From NCBI GenBank assembly GCA_034664125.1, contig JAXDIG010000029.1, forward strand, positions 1-64,000: a stretch of DNA of 64,000 nucleotides, written 5' to 3'. Positions 1 through 9,637 of this stretch are shown piece by piece. The position numbers and the translations under genes were made by a program. Positions within the stretch are counted from its first letter, which is position 1, and every line of letters starts with the position of its first letter. Origin of the DNA: JACVRW01 sp034664125 (GTDB taxonomy: Bacteria; Actinomycetota; Thermoleophilia; Solirubrobacterales; Thermoleophilaceae). Below the pieces are notes generated by a model that saw nothing but the letters and a program-made list of their open reading frames with translations, did no database searches and had not been told where the DNA came from.

Positions 1-2
1 TC

Positions 3-197
3 GGCGAATCGAACCGCGGCAAACACAACCACTCCACATTCGAGTTCGGCGCCACCAACGCACACGTCTCGCAATCCGACAAGAACCCATACTCAGCGAT
101 CGGCGGAAACGGACTCGCCCCCACACCGCCCTCAGCGGCCCAGGCGGGCATGCTCAGGAGCCGACCAGTCGCGAGGCGTTCACAAGTGGAAGCGTAA
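3..197 (+). CDS. C-terminal fragment of an unrecognised protein (5' truncated)
   Basis: An open frame runs in from the window edge and stops at TAA 195-197, giving 64 codons. The first 45 or so residues are Asn/Ser/Gly rich (pieces such as HNHSTFEFGATNAH and NPYSAIGGNG); the last residues are Arg rich. Third positions are mostly G/C, as in a real gene. Codons such as AAA, ACA, TCA and CCA are more common than in neighbouring genes, which may mean a different origin. I recognise no family. It runs towards the antiporter gene, with 24 bp between the two stops. It could be a chance open frame. Confidence 0.35.
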   Translation, partial: GESNRGKHNHSTFEFGATNAHVSQSDKNPYSAIGGNGLAPTPPSAAQAGMLRSRPVARRSQVEA

Positions 198-221
198 GCG
201 CGATTCGCGACACGCGCCGGG

Positions 222-3176
222 CTAGCCGCCCACCGGACCGTGACGGCTGGTTATCGGGCCGGGCCCGCCGACGGCCGCCGACCACGTGAAGCGCGTCACG
301 TCCTCGCGGGGCGCGAGGGCACCTCGGGCGGTCCCGCGACGAACGAACAGGACCGGAGCAGGGGCGGCCTTGGCGATCTCCGATCGGGCTGGACCGAGGC
401 CCTCCCGTTGCCAGCGGTCTGAGAGCCCGACCACGAGCAGCCCGGCGCTGCCGGCCGCGCGGACGATCCCCTCGCGCCCCGGCTCGGCCACGAGCGGCTC
501 GGCGGTGACGCCCGAGTACTGCTGGACGAGCAGCCCGGCGTCGGCCAGCAGCCGGGTCACGCGCGCTCGGTCGTCCTCGTGCGCGGCGGCGCCCAGCAGC
601 TTCAGCGGCGCGCCCGTTGCGGCGCACGTCCAGGCGGCCAGCTCGAGCGCGGCCCAGTCGTGCTCGGCGCCGCCGAACGGCACGGCCACGGGCGCCCCCG
701 GGCCGGGGAGCACCGGTTGCCCCTCCCGGGCCACCAGCACGGCCACGTCGCAGGGTGCCTCGCGCAGCACGACGCCTACGGCACCCCGTGGGACCCCGTC
801 TCCGATCAGCGGTCGCCGCCCGTTGAGCAGCAGCAGGGCCACCTGCTCGGACTTCGCAAGGCGTGTGAGGTCGGCGCCCGGATCGGCGGAGATGAACGCC
901 ACCGCACGGGCTGCCGTCCCCTCCGCGACCAGCTCGCGACGGGCGGCGTCCACCTCGCTCGCGGCCTCCGTGAGCAGCCGATTCTCCGTCTGGAGCCCGC
1001 CCCGGACCCCGGCGCCACGCGGCGGCCGCACGAGCCTCGCGAGTATCAGCTCACGGGTGGGCTCCGAGCGCGCGAGCGGCCCGGCCAGCGACAGCAGCTG
1101 CCCGAGCGCGGCTTCGCCGTCGGGCGCCACAAGCAGCGACTGCTCGCACACCGGCAGGGTGGGGAACTCCGCCAGGGAGAGGGCGCGTGCCTCCTCGAGC
1201 TCCTCCTCCACGGGCGCGCCAAGCTCGTTACGCGGATCGAGGGCCTTCAGCATCGGCGCGGTCATCACTGTCGTGACCAGCGCCATGATCACGAGCATGG
1301 CGAACAGCACGTCGGAGATCACGCCCTTTTCGAGCGCGAGGTTGAGCACGATCAGCTCCGTCAGGCCGCGCGTGTTCATGAGCGTCCCGATCACCGCCGA
1401 AGAGCGCCAGTCGAAGCCCGCGACTCGAGCCGCAAGGGCCGCTCCGAACAGCTTGCCGAGCAGGGCCGTGGCCAGGAGCGCGACCGTGATCAGCCACAGC
1501 TCGGGCCGGTCGACCAGGCCGATGTCGGTTCGCAGGCCGACGACGACGAAGAACAGCGGCAGCAGCAGGATGACCACGAAGTCCTCCATGCGGCGCGTGA
1601 CGTCCTCGGTCAGGCCCGCGTGGCGGGGCATGATGAGCCCCATCACGAACGCGCCGAAGATGAGCGCGATGCCGATCTCCTCGGTCAGGTACGCGGAGAT
1701 CAGAATGCCGGCGAAGATCAGCGCCGTCCAGCCGCTCGGGATGCGACCCGCCTCGTCGTAGGCGGTGGAGGCGCGCCCCAGCAGGGGCCGCACCCCCAGG
1801 CCCATCGCCAGGCAGAACAGCCCACCCAGCAGGATCGTGACCGCCACGTCCGTGGCCGAGCCGGAGACGGCGACCGCGGTTCCCAGCGCGATCAAGAGCC
1901 AGGCCGTGACGTCGTCGAACGCGGCGGCGGCGAGCACCACGGCGCCGATCGGGCGCTTGAGCATGCGTCGCTCTACGAGGATTCGGGCCAGCACCGGGAA
2001 GGCCGTGATCGACATCGAGATCCCGAGGAAGAGGGCGAACGGGAGGAACTTGGTGTCGGGTGCCAGGAGCGTGTAGATCGGCAGCGCCACCGCGATCCCG
2101 AGCGCCATCGGCAGCGCCACGCTGGCGTTGGAGATCAGCGCGATCTGGCCGGCGCGGCGTCCGATCTGCCGCGGGTCGAGCTCCAGCCCGATCAGGAACA
2201 TGTAGAAGATCAGGCCCAGCTGGGCGGCCACCTCGAGGTAGGGGATGATGTCCTCCGGGAACAGCGCCGCCTCAGCCCCCGGCGAGATGGCTCCCAGCAG
2301 CGACGGTCCCAAAGCCACGCCGGCAACGACCTCGCCGATCACGCGGGGCTGTCCGATCGCGGCGGCCCCCATGCCGAGCAGCCGGGCGAGCACGATCACC
2401 ACCGCCACCGCGATGAAGAAGGCGGCGAACACGCTTTCCGCCTCACGCTTCTTCTGCCCCGACAGCCGCTCGGCGCCCGAGGGCGGAGGACCGCTGTCCC
2501 GCAGCGTGGCGCCCGGCTGGAGGAGGACGATGCTCAGGCTGCGGTCGACTGCCGTGCCCAGCAATCTGCGCCGCTCGCCGCTCCCGCAGCGCACCTCGCC
2601 GAGCAGCTCGCCGTCGACGTAGCGCACGTGCCCGACGCCGCGCCCGTCGGCGAGCAGGTCCACCCGCGGACCGTCGCCCTCGACTACGAGGTCCCCGCCC
2701 AGGCACAGCGAGCGCGGCGAGAGTGCGTACTCCCCGGCCACCGTGTCGGGCAGGCGGGCCTGCCGCACGGTGAGCGCAGAGGGACCGCGCGCGATCTCGG
2801 CAAGGAACGGGCGGCCGCCGAGCATGCCGGTGACGCGGCCGTCTTCGACCTTCGCGTCCAGCTCCAGGCTGGGGCCGCGGATGCACCTGACCTCGCCCGT
2901 CAGGTGCCCGGCGTCGAGCTCGAGCTTGCCGCCGAGCGTGTCCTCGGCATTCGCGAGCCCCACGAAGCGGCCGGACTGCGACAGCTGGATGCCCTCGCCG
3001 ACGCAGGCGCGCCCGTCTCTGACCGCGTAGCCGCCGGCCACCTCCTGCTGCGGATTGCGCTCCTCACCCGCCGCCAGCACAGCCACGGAGATCCCGCCCA
3101 GCAGCACGACCAGCACGGTGTAGGCGCCCGCCAGCCGCCCCCGTCCCGGTGAACCATCGGTTGGGCGGCGCGTCAC
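222..3176 (-). CDS. CPA2-type cation/proton antiporter with duplicated N-terminal extracytoplasmic domain and C-terminal USP-like domains
   Basis: A 984-residue predicted monovalent cation:proton antiporter. A first hydrophobic helix (about residues 18-36) is followed by two related repeats (about 46-130 and 146-225). Each has a central GEVRC motif and a pair of cysteines (C58/C98 and C158/C197). A Na+/H+ exchanger core with about 12 membrane helices fills roughly 245-650. It includes GEVVAGVALGPSLLG near its start and NTRGLTELIVLN late in the core, both typical of KefB/GerN-like CPA2 transporters. The last 300 residues look like two universal-stress-protein domains, as in plant CHX and some bacterial antiporters. 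The start is GTG with no clear Shine-Dalgarno sequence. Family and transport mode are confident; the transported ion is not. The N-terminal repeats are unusual and probably face the outside. Confidence 0.85.
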   Translation of the reverse strand: MTRRPTDGSPGRGRLAGAYTVLVVLLGGISVAVLAAGEERNPQQEVAGGYAVRDGRACVGEGIQLSQSGRFVGLANAEDTLGGKLELDAGHLTGEVRCIRGPSLELDAKVEDGRVTGMLGGRPFLAEIARGPSALTVRQARLPDTVAGEYALSPRSLCLGGDLVVEGDGPRVDLLADGRGVGHVRYVDGELLGEVRCGSGERRRLLGTAVDRSLSIVLLQPGATLRDSGPPPSGAERLSGQKKREAESVFAAFFIAVAVVIVLARLLGMGAAAIGQPRVIGEVVAGVALGPSLLGAISPGAEAALFPEDIIPYLEVAAQLGLIFYMFLIGLELDPRQIGRRAGQIALISNASVALPMALGIAVALPIYTLLAPDTKFLPFALFLGISMSITAFPVLARILVERRMLKRPIGAVVLAAAAFDDVTAWLLIALGTAVAVSGSATDVAVTILLGGLFCLAMGLGVRPLLGRASTAYDEAGRIPSGWTALIFAGILISAYLTEEIGIALIFGAFVMGLIMPRHAGLTEDVTRRMEDFVVILLLPLFFVVVGLRTDIGLVDRPELWLITVALLATALLGKLFGAALAARVAGFDWRSSAVIGTLMNTRGLTELIVLNLALEKGVISDVLFAMLVIMALVTTVMTAPMLKALDPRNELGAPVEEELEEARALSLAEFPTLPVCEQSLLVAPDGEAALGQLLSLAGPLARSEPTRELILARLVRPPRGAGVRGGLQTENRLLTEAASEVDAARRELVAEGTAARAVAFISADPGADLTRLAKSEQVALLLLNGRRPLIGDGVPRGAVGVVLREAPCDVAVLVAREGQPVLPGPGAPVAVPFGGAEHDWAALELAAWTCAATGAPLKLLGAAAHEDDRARVTRLLADAGLLVQQYSGVTAEPLVAEPGREGIVRAAGSAGLLVVGLSDRWQREGLGPARSEIAKAAPAPVLFVRRGTARGALAPREDVTRFTWSAAVGGPGPITSRHGPVGG

Positions 3177-3292
3177 CGCGAAGGAAACCCGGACTGGGCG
3201 GATACGGCCAGGTTGCGCCCGATCCTCATCATGATCTCTTTCTCGTCGAGGCCTGGATGACCTACCATCGAGGCCCCGACGGGTAGTTGAAC

Positions 3293-4162
3293 ATGTCTGC
3301 TGGCCCCCCGCAAGATGCGACGGCTGAGTTCGTCAAGGGCACGTACGTCGGCCCGTATACGATCGAGGCCGTGCTCGGCGTGGGCGGGATGGGCCGCGTC
3401 TACGAGGCCGTGGGCGCCGGTGGCGAGCGCGTGGCGCTGAAGGTCGTAAAGCGTGATCTCGCCCGCGACACGGTATTCCGTCGCCGCTTCGATCGCGAGG
3501 CCAGCATCGCGCAGCGGGTCAGTCACCGGCACGTGGTCCCGGTGCTCGACAGGGGCGAGCACGACGGCGTCCCGTACCTCGCACAGCGCCTCATCCGGGG
3601 CGGCTCGCTCGCCGAGAAGATCGAGCGCGAGGGCACCCTCGACATCGAAACCGCCGTCAAGATCTGCCTCTGGGTGGCGGCCGGGCTCGATGCCGTCCAC
3701 CAGGCCGGGCTCGTCCACCGCGACGTAAAGCCCGCCAACATCCTGCTCGACGAGGGCGGGATCGCCTACATCACGGACTTCGGGCTCGCCAAGGACAGCC
3801 AGGCGAGCGTGCTCACCCGGCCCGGCCAGGCGCTCGGCTCGCTCGACTACATGGCGCCCGAGCAGATCCGAGGCGAGGAGGTGACCGCGGCGACCGACGT
3901 CTACGCGCTGGGCTGCGTGATGACCGAGTGTCTCTGCGGCACGCCGCCGTTCGGCGACCGGCAGGGCATGCGGGTGCTGTGGGCGCACTTGAAGGACGAG
4001 CCGCCGGACCCGTGCGCCAGCCGAGCCGAGCTGTCGCACGATCTCTCGATGACGATCCGCATCGCGCTCGAGAAGGATGCCGCGAAGCGGCCACCAACCG
4101 CCACGGCGTACGCGCGGCTGGTGCAGATCGCGGCAGGCGTGTCGAGCGGGCCCCGGTCCTGA
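3293..4162 (+). CDS. Soluble serine/threonine protein kinase (kinase domain only)
   Basis: A 289-residue Hanks-type kinase that is almost only a catalytic domain. It has a glycine loop GVGGMG (about 29-34), catalytic Lys50, the HRDVKPAN loop with Asp144, DFG at 162-164 and APE at 188-190. No membrane helix, PASTA or other sensor domain follows, so it should be cytosolic and may rely on a partner. It is a close paralog of the kinase at 7094-7972: both share PANILLDE, GSLDYMAPEQIRGEE and WAHL.DEPPDPC. An in-frame TTG lies two codons upstream; ATG was chosen because it is closer to the start of the conserved fold. It is divergent from the antiporter gene and converges with the peptidase gene 11 bp away. 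The substrate is unknown; nearby FHA proteins are plausible phosphopeptide readers. Confidence 0.9.
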   Translation: MSAGPPQDATAEFVKGTYVGPYTIEAVLGVGGMGRVYEAVGAGGERVALKVVKRDLARDTVFRRRFDREASIAQRVSHRHVVPVLDRGEHDGVPYLAQRLIRGGSLAEKIEREGTLDIETAVKICLWVAAGLDAVHQAGLVHRDVKPANILLDEGGIAYITDFGLAKDSQASVLTRPGQALGSLDYMAPEQIRGEEVTAATDVYALGCVMTECLCGTPPFGDRQGMRVLWAHLKDEPPDPCASRAELSHDLSMTIRIALEKDAAKRPPTATAYARLVQIAAGVSSGPRS

Positions 4163-4173
4163 GCGGCCCGGCG

Positions 4174-6708
4174 CTACCTGCGCACGACCGTGAACGACGT
4201 GCGCCGGCGCTTCGAGCGGTTGCCCGCGGCGTCGGTTGCGGCCACCGTGGCCCGGTAGCGCCCCGCCCGCAGCGGCTTGAGCCCAATACGGCCGCTGAAG
4301 CTGATCACGTTGCGTCCCGCCCGGCGGTTGCGCCGCGTTATCGAGCCCTGCTTCTTGTAGATCGTGCAGCGCCGGCGCCCCCGTAGCCGCCTGCTCGGGG
4401 GCCGGCACCTGCGCCCAACCTTGCGTCCGGGCAGGGCCCGCTCGATCGTGACGACCACCTTCGCGCGCTCGGACAGGCGGAAGCGGAACGCGCTGCCGAT
4501 CGGGGCGCGTCGCCGGCGTTTCGCGGCCGCCACCGGGGTTCGGTCGAGGCCAACCCGGAAGCGCTTGGCGGTCATCGTGAAGCTGGAGATCACGGCGGCG
4601 GTCCTGTCCGGTGGCGGCGGCGGGGGCGGGAGCGGCGGTGGCGCGGTGAAGTCCTCCACCGGGTGCGTGTCGCTGTCGCCGGACGTGCTCGCGTTCACAC
4701 CCATCCCGCGCGCGGCGAATACGGCCCAGATCAGGTCGCGATCGCCGAAGCCGCGGTTGACGTCGGCCTGGAGGATGACGTTGCGCATGTCGAGGAAGGT
4801 GGGGCCGGCCGGCGACAGGCGAAGCCCGTCGGTGACCAGGGCGCGGACCCGGTTGATGCCGTCGGCGGCGCCGTGGGCGGCGATCAGGGCACGCCGAAGG
4901 TCCCAGAGCGTCTCAACCCAGATCTCGCCGTCGGCGTGGACCTCCGGGCCGCCGGGGAGGATCCTCCCGAAGTCCCCGTACGTGTAGCCGCCGCTGCCGG
5001 CTGTCGGCGTTCCGGGGCACGCGCCGGTCGGCTCGCCGAGGGGACAGTCGAAGCCCTGCGTGCGAGTGGCGGCGTTCTCGTACACCGCCGATCGAAGCTC
5101 CGCGGGCGCGGCGGTGTCGGGCTGGAAGCCGGCGGCCTCGAGGAAGTCCGTCGCGTACCAGTCGCTGAAGGCCTCGCCCATCGCGGCGGACTGGGGACCG
5201 TTGAGCGCCCCGAAGCCGGCCGGGTCGGTGACCAGGCGCAGGGAGAGCCCGTGCGTGTACTCGTGGTAGACGATCGAGGCGTCGTCCGCTCCGTTCACGT
5301 CGTACACGCCGGCGGCGCCCGGGCAGCCAGAGGTCCAGAGGAACATCTCCATCAGCCCCGGGTTGCCTTCGGGAAGGGCGATCATGCTCGCGTTGTTCAC
5401 GCTCCCGCAGTTCGGGAGGCCGCCCCCGCCGGTGTTGGCGCCGTCGTCTATCTGCGCATACACCGGGTCGGAGCCCTCGAAGCTTCCCGACGAAGGGCCG
5501 AAGCCGATCCCGGCCGCGTCGCGCAGGTGGTCGTGGAAGCGGTTGACGAAGTAGAACAGCTGCGTTCCCGCCTGCCTGCGGTTGGCCATCCAGCTGTTCC
5601 CCGTGGAGCTCGCCCAGCTGCACCCGGCCGGCGGGCAGATCTGGCCCGCCTGCGGCACCTGCACGTAGTTCCACGCGCCGCCGGTCGGGGGAATCTCGTC
5701 CGCCGTGGCCGGGAAGGTGCCTTCGAAGTGGGTGTCGTTGGGATCCGAGTGCACCCACGTGTTCGGCCCGACGAGCCTGCCGGGATCGCTCAGCCAGGCA
5801 GCCGGGAAGTCCTTCGGCGTCTGGGTCCCTCCGCGCGCAGCTCCGGGGTAGTTGTCGAACGCCAGCGCGGCGGCATCGCGAGCGAGGTCCATCCGGTAGA
5901 GCAGCTCTCCGCTGTCGGCGTCCACCACCGCGTCGAAGACCCCTTCGGCGCCGGCCCGGAGCAGCACCCGCCAGCCCAGGCGCACGCTGCCGGGATCGCC
6001 GAAGAGCACGAGGCTCGCACGGTGGCCGCGATCGAATCGGATCGCGCGCTCCGGCCCGAGGCTGGGGCCCGCCGGCCCCAGCTCCAGTCGCGCTGAGATG
6101 CTCGCGGCGACGCTCCGCAGCGCCTCGCGAGGACCGATCAGCGGATCGATGGACGGCACCGCCAGGTCCGGCCGGGGAGCCCCCCCGACGTTGATCAGCT
6201 GCCCGTCCGCGGCGACGTTGGCCCGCAGGCCCTCGTCGAAGGCCGGTATGCCCCTGTACGTCTGCTGCCACTGAAGATGCGTGATGCCGCTTCCGGATCG
6301 GTAGCTGCGGCTGAGCTCGAACGCGGCCAGATCGTCTTCGTCGAGCCCGAAGGCACGGGCTCGCTCGCGCACGTAGTCGAGCGCGATCCGGCGCGGGCTT
6401 GCCTCACGCGGCCTGGTCAGGAAGCCGTCGCGCTTCGCCAGCAGGCGGACCCCTCCGGTAAGCGGATCGCCGCTGAAGATCGATGCCGGCCCCAACCTGC
6501 GTCGGGCCGCGGAGGCGCGCGCCGGCGTGGCTCGCCGGTGGCGCAGCCGCACGTCGTAGGCCGTTCCGCCTTCCACGGGCGTGCTCGCCGCGGCGTGGCC
6601 GACCGTCCCCACGTGCGCCTGCGCGCCGCCAGCGGCGCCTGCCGCCGCGAGCAGCACGGTTCCGACGAGCGCGCACGACACCGCGCACCGTGAGGGCCAG
6701 GGGTCCAC
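4174..6708 (-). CDS. Secreted M36 (fungalysin-like) metallopeptidase with basic C-terminal domain
   Basis: A secreted zinc metallopeptidase of about 844 residues. A signal-peptide-like stretch (CALVGTVLLAAAGAAGG) ends near AQA. A propeptide of FTP/PepSY type fills roughly 90-290. The catalytic region has HEYTH with zinc ligands His482 and His486 and catalytic Glu483, and a downstream MGEAFSDW motif whose Glu512 is the expected third ligand. After a proline run (PPPLPPPPPPP) comes a C-terminal beta domain unusually rich in arginine (KRRRRAP, RRLRGRRRC) and ending in a GRYRATVAATDAAGN-like strand; it may bind the wall or surface. The start is uncertain. GTG 6708 gives the most sensible signal peptide, while an upstream start would overlap the FHA gene. 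Substrate and secretion timing cannot be read from the sequence. Confidence 0.85.
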   Translation of the reverse strand: MDPWPSRCAVSCALVGTVLLAAAGAAGGAQAHVGTVGHAAASTPVEGGTAYDVRLRHRRATPARASAARRRLGPASIFSGDPLTGGVRLLAKRDGFLTRPREASPRRIALDYVRERARAFGLDEDDLAAFELSRSYRSGSGITHLQWQQTYRGIPAFDEGLRANVAADGQLINVGGAPRPDLAVPSIDPLIGPREALRSVAASISARLELGPAGPSLGPERAIRFDRGHRASLVLFGDPGSVRLGWRVLLRAGAEGVFDAVVDADSGELLYRMDLARDAAALAFDNYPGAARGGTQTPKDFPAAWLSDPGRLVGPNTWVHSDPNDTHFEGTFPATADEIPPTGGAWNYVQVPQAGQICPPAGCSWASSTGNSWMANRRQAGTQLFYFVNRFHDHLRDAAGIGFGPSSGSFEGSDPVYAQIDDGANTGGGGLPNCGSVNNASMIALPEGNPGLMEMFLWTSGCPGAAGVYDVNGADDASIVYHEYTHGLSLRLVTDPAGFGALNGPQSAAMGEAFSDWYATDFLEAAGFQPDTAAPAELRSAVYENAATRTQGFDCPLGEPTGACPGTPTAGSGGYTYGDFGRILPGGPEVHADGEIWVETLWDLRRALIAAHGAADGINRVRALVTDGLRLSPAGPTFLDMRNVILQADVNRGFGDRDLIWAVFAARGMGVNASTSGDSDTHPVEDFTAPPPLPPPPPPPDRTAAVISSFTMTAKRFRVGLDRTPVAAAKRRRRAPIGSAFRFRLSERAKVVVTIERALPGRKVGRRCRPPSRRLRGRRRCTIYKKQGSITRRNRRAGRNVISFSGRIGLKPLRAGRYRATVAATDAAGNRSKRRRTSFTVVRR

Positions 6709-6752
6709 CTCGAGCCAACGTACCACGGGTCCGCTCGCCGTCCCGGGGGTTC

Positions 6753-7093
6753 TCAGTCGGGCGAGCCGCCCGCCGCCGCGGCTCGTTCGCCGCCGCCTCT
6801 CGGCGGTCCGCCGGGCGGCCCCACGCGCCACACCGTGTTGCCGAAGCGGATTCGATCTCCCGCGGCGATCTGCACGATGCCGCTGACCCGCCGCCCGTTG
6901 ACGAAGGTGCCGTTCTTCGACCGGAGATCCTCGATGGCGAGCCCGTCGTCGATCTGACGGATCACCGCATGCCGCCGGGACACGTCCGGATCATTGAGCT
7001 CGACGTCGCAGCCGTCCCGGCCGATCGTCATGCCGGGGGCCGCCGGCCGCTCGAGGCCGTCGATCGGCGCTTCCTCGACGAACACGAGCTCTG

Positions 7094-7097
<4 letters not shown>
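6753..7097 (-). CDS. Small FHA-domain protein
   Basis: A 114-residue protein that is almost entirely one forkhead-associated domain, a reader of phosphothreonine. Diagnostic motifs are IGRD near residue 37, SRRHA about 12 residues later and LRSKNGTFVNG after that. The TTG start (7097-7095) shares two bases with the TGA stop of the upstream kinase (TTGA arrangement), so the pair is almost certainly translationally coupled. I infer that this protein is a substrate or effector of that kinase, like the kinase/FHA pairs of other actinobacteria. The tail is Gly/Arg/Ala rich and probably disordered. Longer upstream starts would read through the kinase gene in another frame and are rejected. Confidence 0.8.
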
Positions 7098-7972
<875 letters not shown>

Positions 7973-8006
7973 CGCCCGCCTAGCTTAGACCGATCTGGCG
8001 GACGTC

Positions 8007-8579
8007 ATGACCGAACCGACAAACAGACCACGGCGGACATTCAGCCCGCAGGAGCGGCTGGAGTCGAGCCCGGCAGGGCGCTTGCTGATCAACGCGTTCC
8101 TGGTCCTGACGCTGGCGGCGGTGCTGGTCATCAACCTGCCCGAGTCGCGACTTCGACGCGACGCGATGAAGGCCGCCGAGCCCTATCTGATCGCCACGGG
8201 ACTCGACCAGAACTGGCGGATCTTCGCGCCCCCGCGGCGTACGAGCCTCCGGGTGGAGGCCCGCGTCACCTACGAGGACGGCTCGGTCGCGATCTGGCGT
8301 CCCCCGGGTGGAGGCGACCTCCTGGGGGCGTACTGGGACTACCGCTGGCGCAAGTGGCTCGAGAACGTGACCCAGGACGTGAATCGCGAGGTCCTGTGGA
8401 GGCCGGCCGCGCTGTTCGCGGCCCGCGAGCTGCGGCGACCCGGAAAAGTCCAGCGCAGCGTCACCCTGATACGGAGCTGGCAGGACCTGCGAGCGCCGGG
8501 GCGGGCCGGGCCGGACCGGCGGCGCTGGCGCAGCTACGCCTACTACACCGTTCCGGCGAGCGAGCTGAGCGGGGAATGA
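8007..8579 (+). CDS. Membrane-anchored protein paired with the HTTM protein
   Basis: A 190-residue protein with a basic N-terminus, one membrane helix (INAFLVLTLAAVLVINL, about 36-52) and a soluble part that probably lies outside. Recognisable pieces are GLDQNWRIFAPP and YWDYRWRKW. The family is uncharacterised, but proteins of this look often sit beside HTTM-domain proteins. Its TGA stop overlaps the ATG of the HTTM gene (ATGA), so the two are translationally coupled and probably act together. The region after residue 130 is Arg rich. I cannot name a reaction. A partner or substrate-presenting role for the HTTM protein is inference. Confidence 0.75.
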   Translation: MTEPTNRPRRTFSPQERLESSPAGRLLINAFLVLTLAAVLVINLPESRLRRDAMKAAEPYLIATGLDQNWRIFAPPRRTSLRVEARVTYEDGSVAIWRPPGGGDLLGAYWDYRWRKWLENVTQDVNREVLWRPAALFAARELRRPGKVQRSVTLIRSWQDLRAPGRAGPDRRRWRSYAYYTVPASELSGE

Positions 8580-9520
8580 AGGGCCTGCCCGCAGCCTGGC
8601 GGCGGTTCTGGTTCGAGCCCCAGGAAACGTCGACGCTCGCGGTCGTGCGGATTGCCTTCGGGGCGCTTGTGTTCGCTTGGACCGTCGCCCTCGTCCGCGA
8701 CGGCTACGACTTCTTCTCGGATACGGGGATCTTTCCCAGCTCGGACTACACGGGAGAGGCCGGTGCCTCGTGGGGGCTGCTGGACCTCTCCGACGGCCAC
8801 CTCGCGGTGGCGCTGGTACTGGCGGCGCTGCTGCTGGCCTCCGTTTGCCTGACCGTCGGCCTGTACACCCGCATCGCCGCCGTCGTCGTGTTCGTGGGCC
8901 TCCTGTCGCTGGAGCGCCGCAACTCGTTCGTGTTCAACTCGGGCGACACGCTGCTCAAGGTCATGGCCTTCTACATGATGCTCGCGCCCGCCGGAGCGGC
9001 GCTGTCGCTGGACCGCTGGCGGCGGGCGCGTAGCGCCTTCTGGGAGTTCCCGTCGCGTGCTCCGTGGGCGTTGCGGTTGATGCAGGTGCAGCTGAGCGTC
9101 CTCTACCTGTCAGGCCTCTGGGCGAAGCTCCGCGCGAGCGAGTGGAACGACGGAACCGCGCTCTCCTACGCGGTCCGCCTCGAGGATCTGGTGCGCTTCG
9201 AGCTGCCCCGATCGCTCGCGACCTCCGAATTGCTCGTCAATCTGTTGACGTACGGAACGCTCGCGATCGAGGCCGCGATCGGGATCCTGGTCTGGAACAG
9301 GGCGCTCCGGCCATGGGTGCTGGGGCTCGGGGTCGCGCTTCACATCGGCATTGATCTGGCCCTGCGCGTGGGTTTCTTCAGCTACGCCCTGTTCGTCCTG
9401 TACGTGGCCTTCCTGCCACCGGATTGGGTAAGCGCGAGGCTGCTGGCGATCAGGGAGCGCGGCTGGGGACGGCTCGAGCGAGCCCGAAGCATCGCGGCCG
9501 GCAGCGAGTCGCGCACCTAG
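8576..9520 (+). CDS. HTTM-domain (vitamin K-dependent gamma-carboxylase-like) membrane protein
   Basis: A 314-residue integral membrane protein with a basic, Trp-containing N-terminus (PAAWRRFWFEP) and roughly eight hydrophobic segments. Typical HTTM-family features are VVRIAFGALVF at the start, RRNSFVFNSGDTLLKVMAF in the middle, and LMQVQLSVLYLSGLWAKL, followed by a segment with conserved His (ALHIGIDL). This family shares the membrane fold of gamma-glutamyl carboxylase and includes many bacterial proteins of unknown reaction. The start at ATG 8576 overlaps the preceding stop by 4 bp; longer in-frame starts would lie inside other genes. Assignment to the fold is good, but catalysis is unproven and the carboxylase residues cannot be confirmed by eye. 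Confidence 0.8.
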   Translation: MKGLPAAWRRFWFEPQETSTLAVVRIAFGALVFAWTVALVRDGYDFFSDTGIFPSSDYTGEAGASWGLLDLSDGHLAVALVLAALLLASVCLTVGLYTRIAAVVVFVGLLSLERRNSFVFNSGDTLLKVMAFYMMLAPAGAALSLDRWRRARSAFWEFPSRAPWALRLMQVQLSVLYLSGLWAKLRASEWNDGTALSYAVRLEDLVRFELPRSLATSELLVNLLTYGTLAIEAAIGILVWNRALRPWVLGLGVALHIGIDLALRVGFFSYALFVLYVAFLPPDWVSARLLAIRERGWGRLERARSIAAGSESRT

Positions 9521-9637
9521 ACCGTTTGTCCCTGACCTTGCACATCGCTGCCAGTCGTGTTCAACTAGACGTCTGGCGGTGCTCGCGTGCTCCCCAGTTG
9601 GGTGGTCGTGGTGCCGAAACTCGCGAAAGGATCCCAA

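Noticed and set aside
579..3152. 857-codon open frame opposite to the antiporter
   Set aside because: Arg/Gln/Asp/His-rich low-complexity product; mirror of a real gene in GC-rich DNA.
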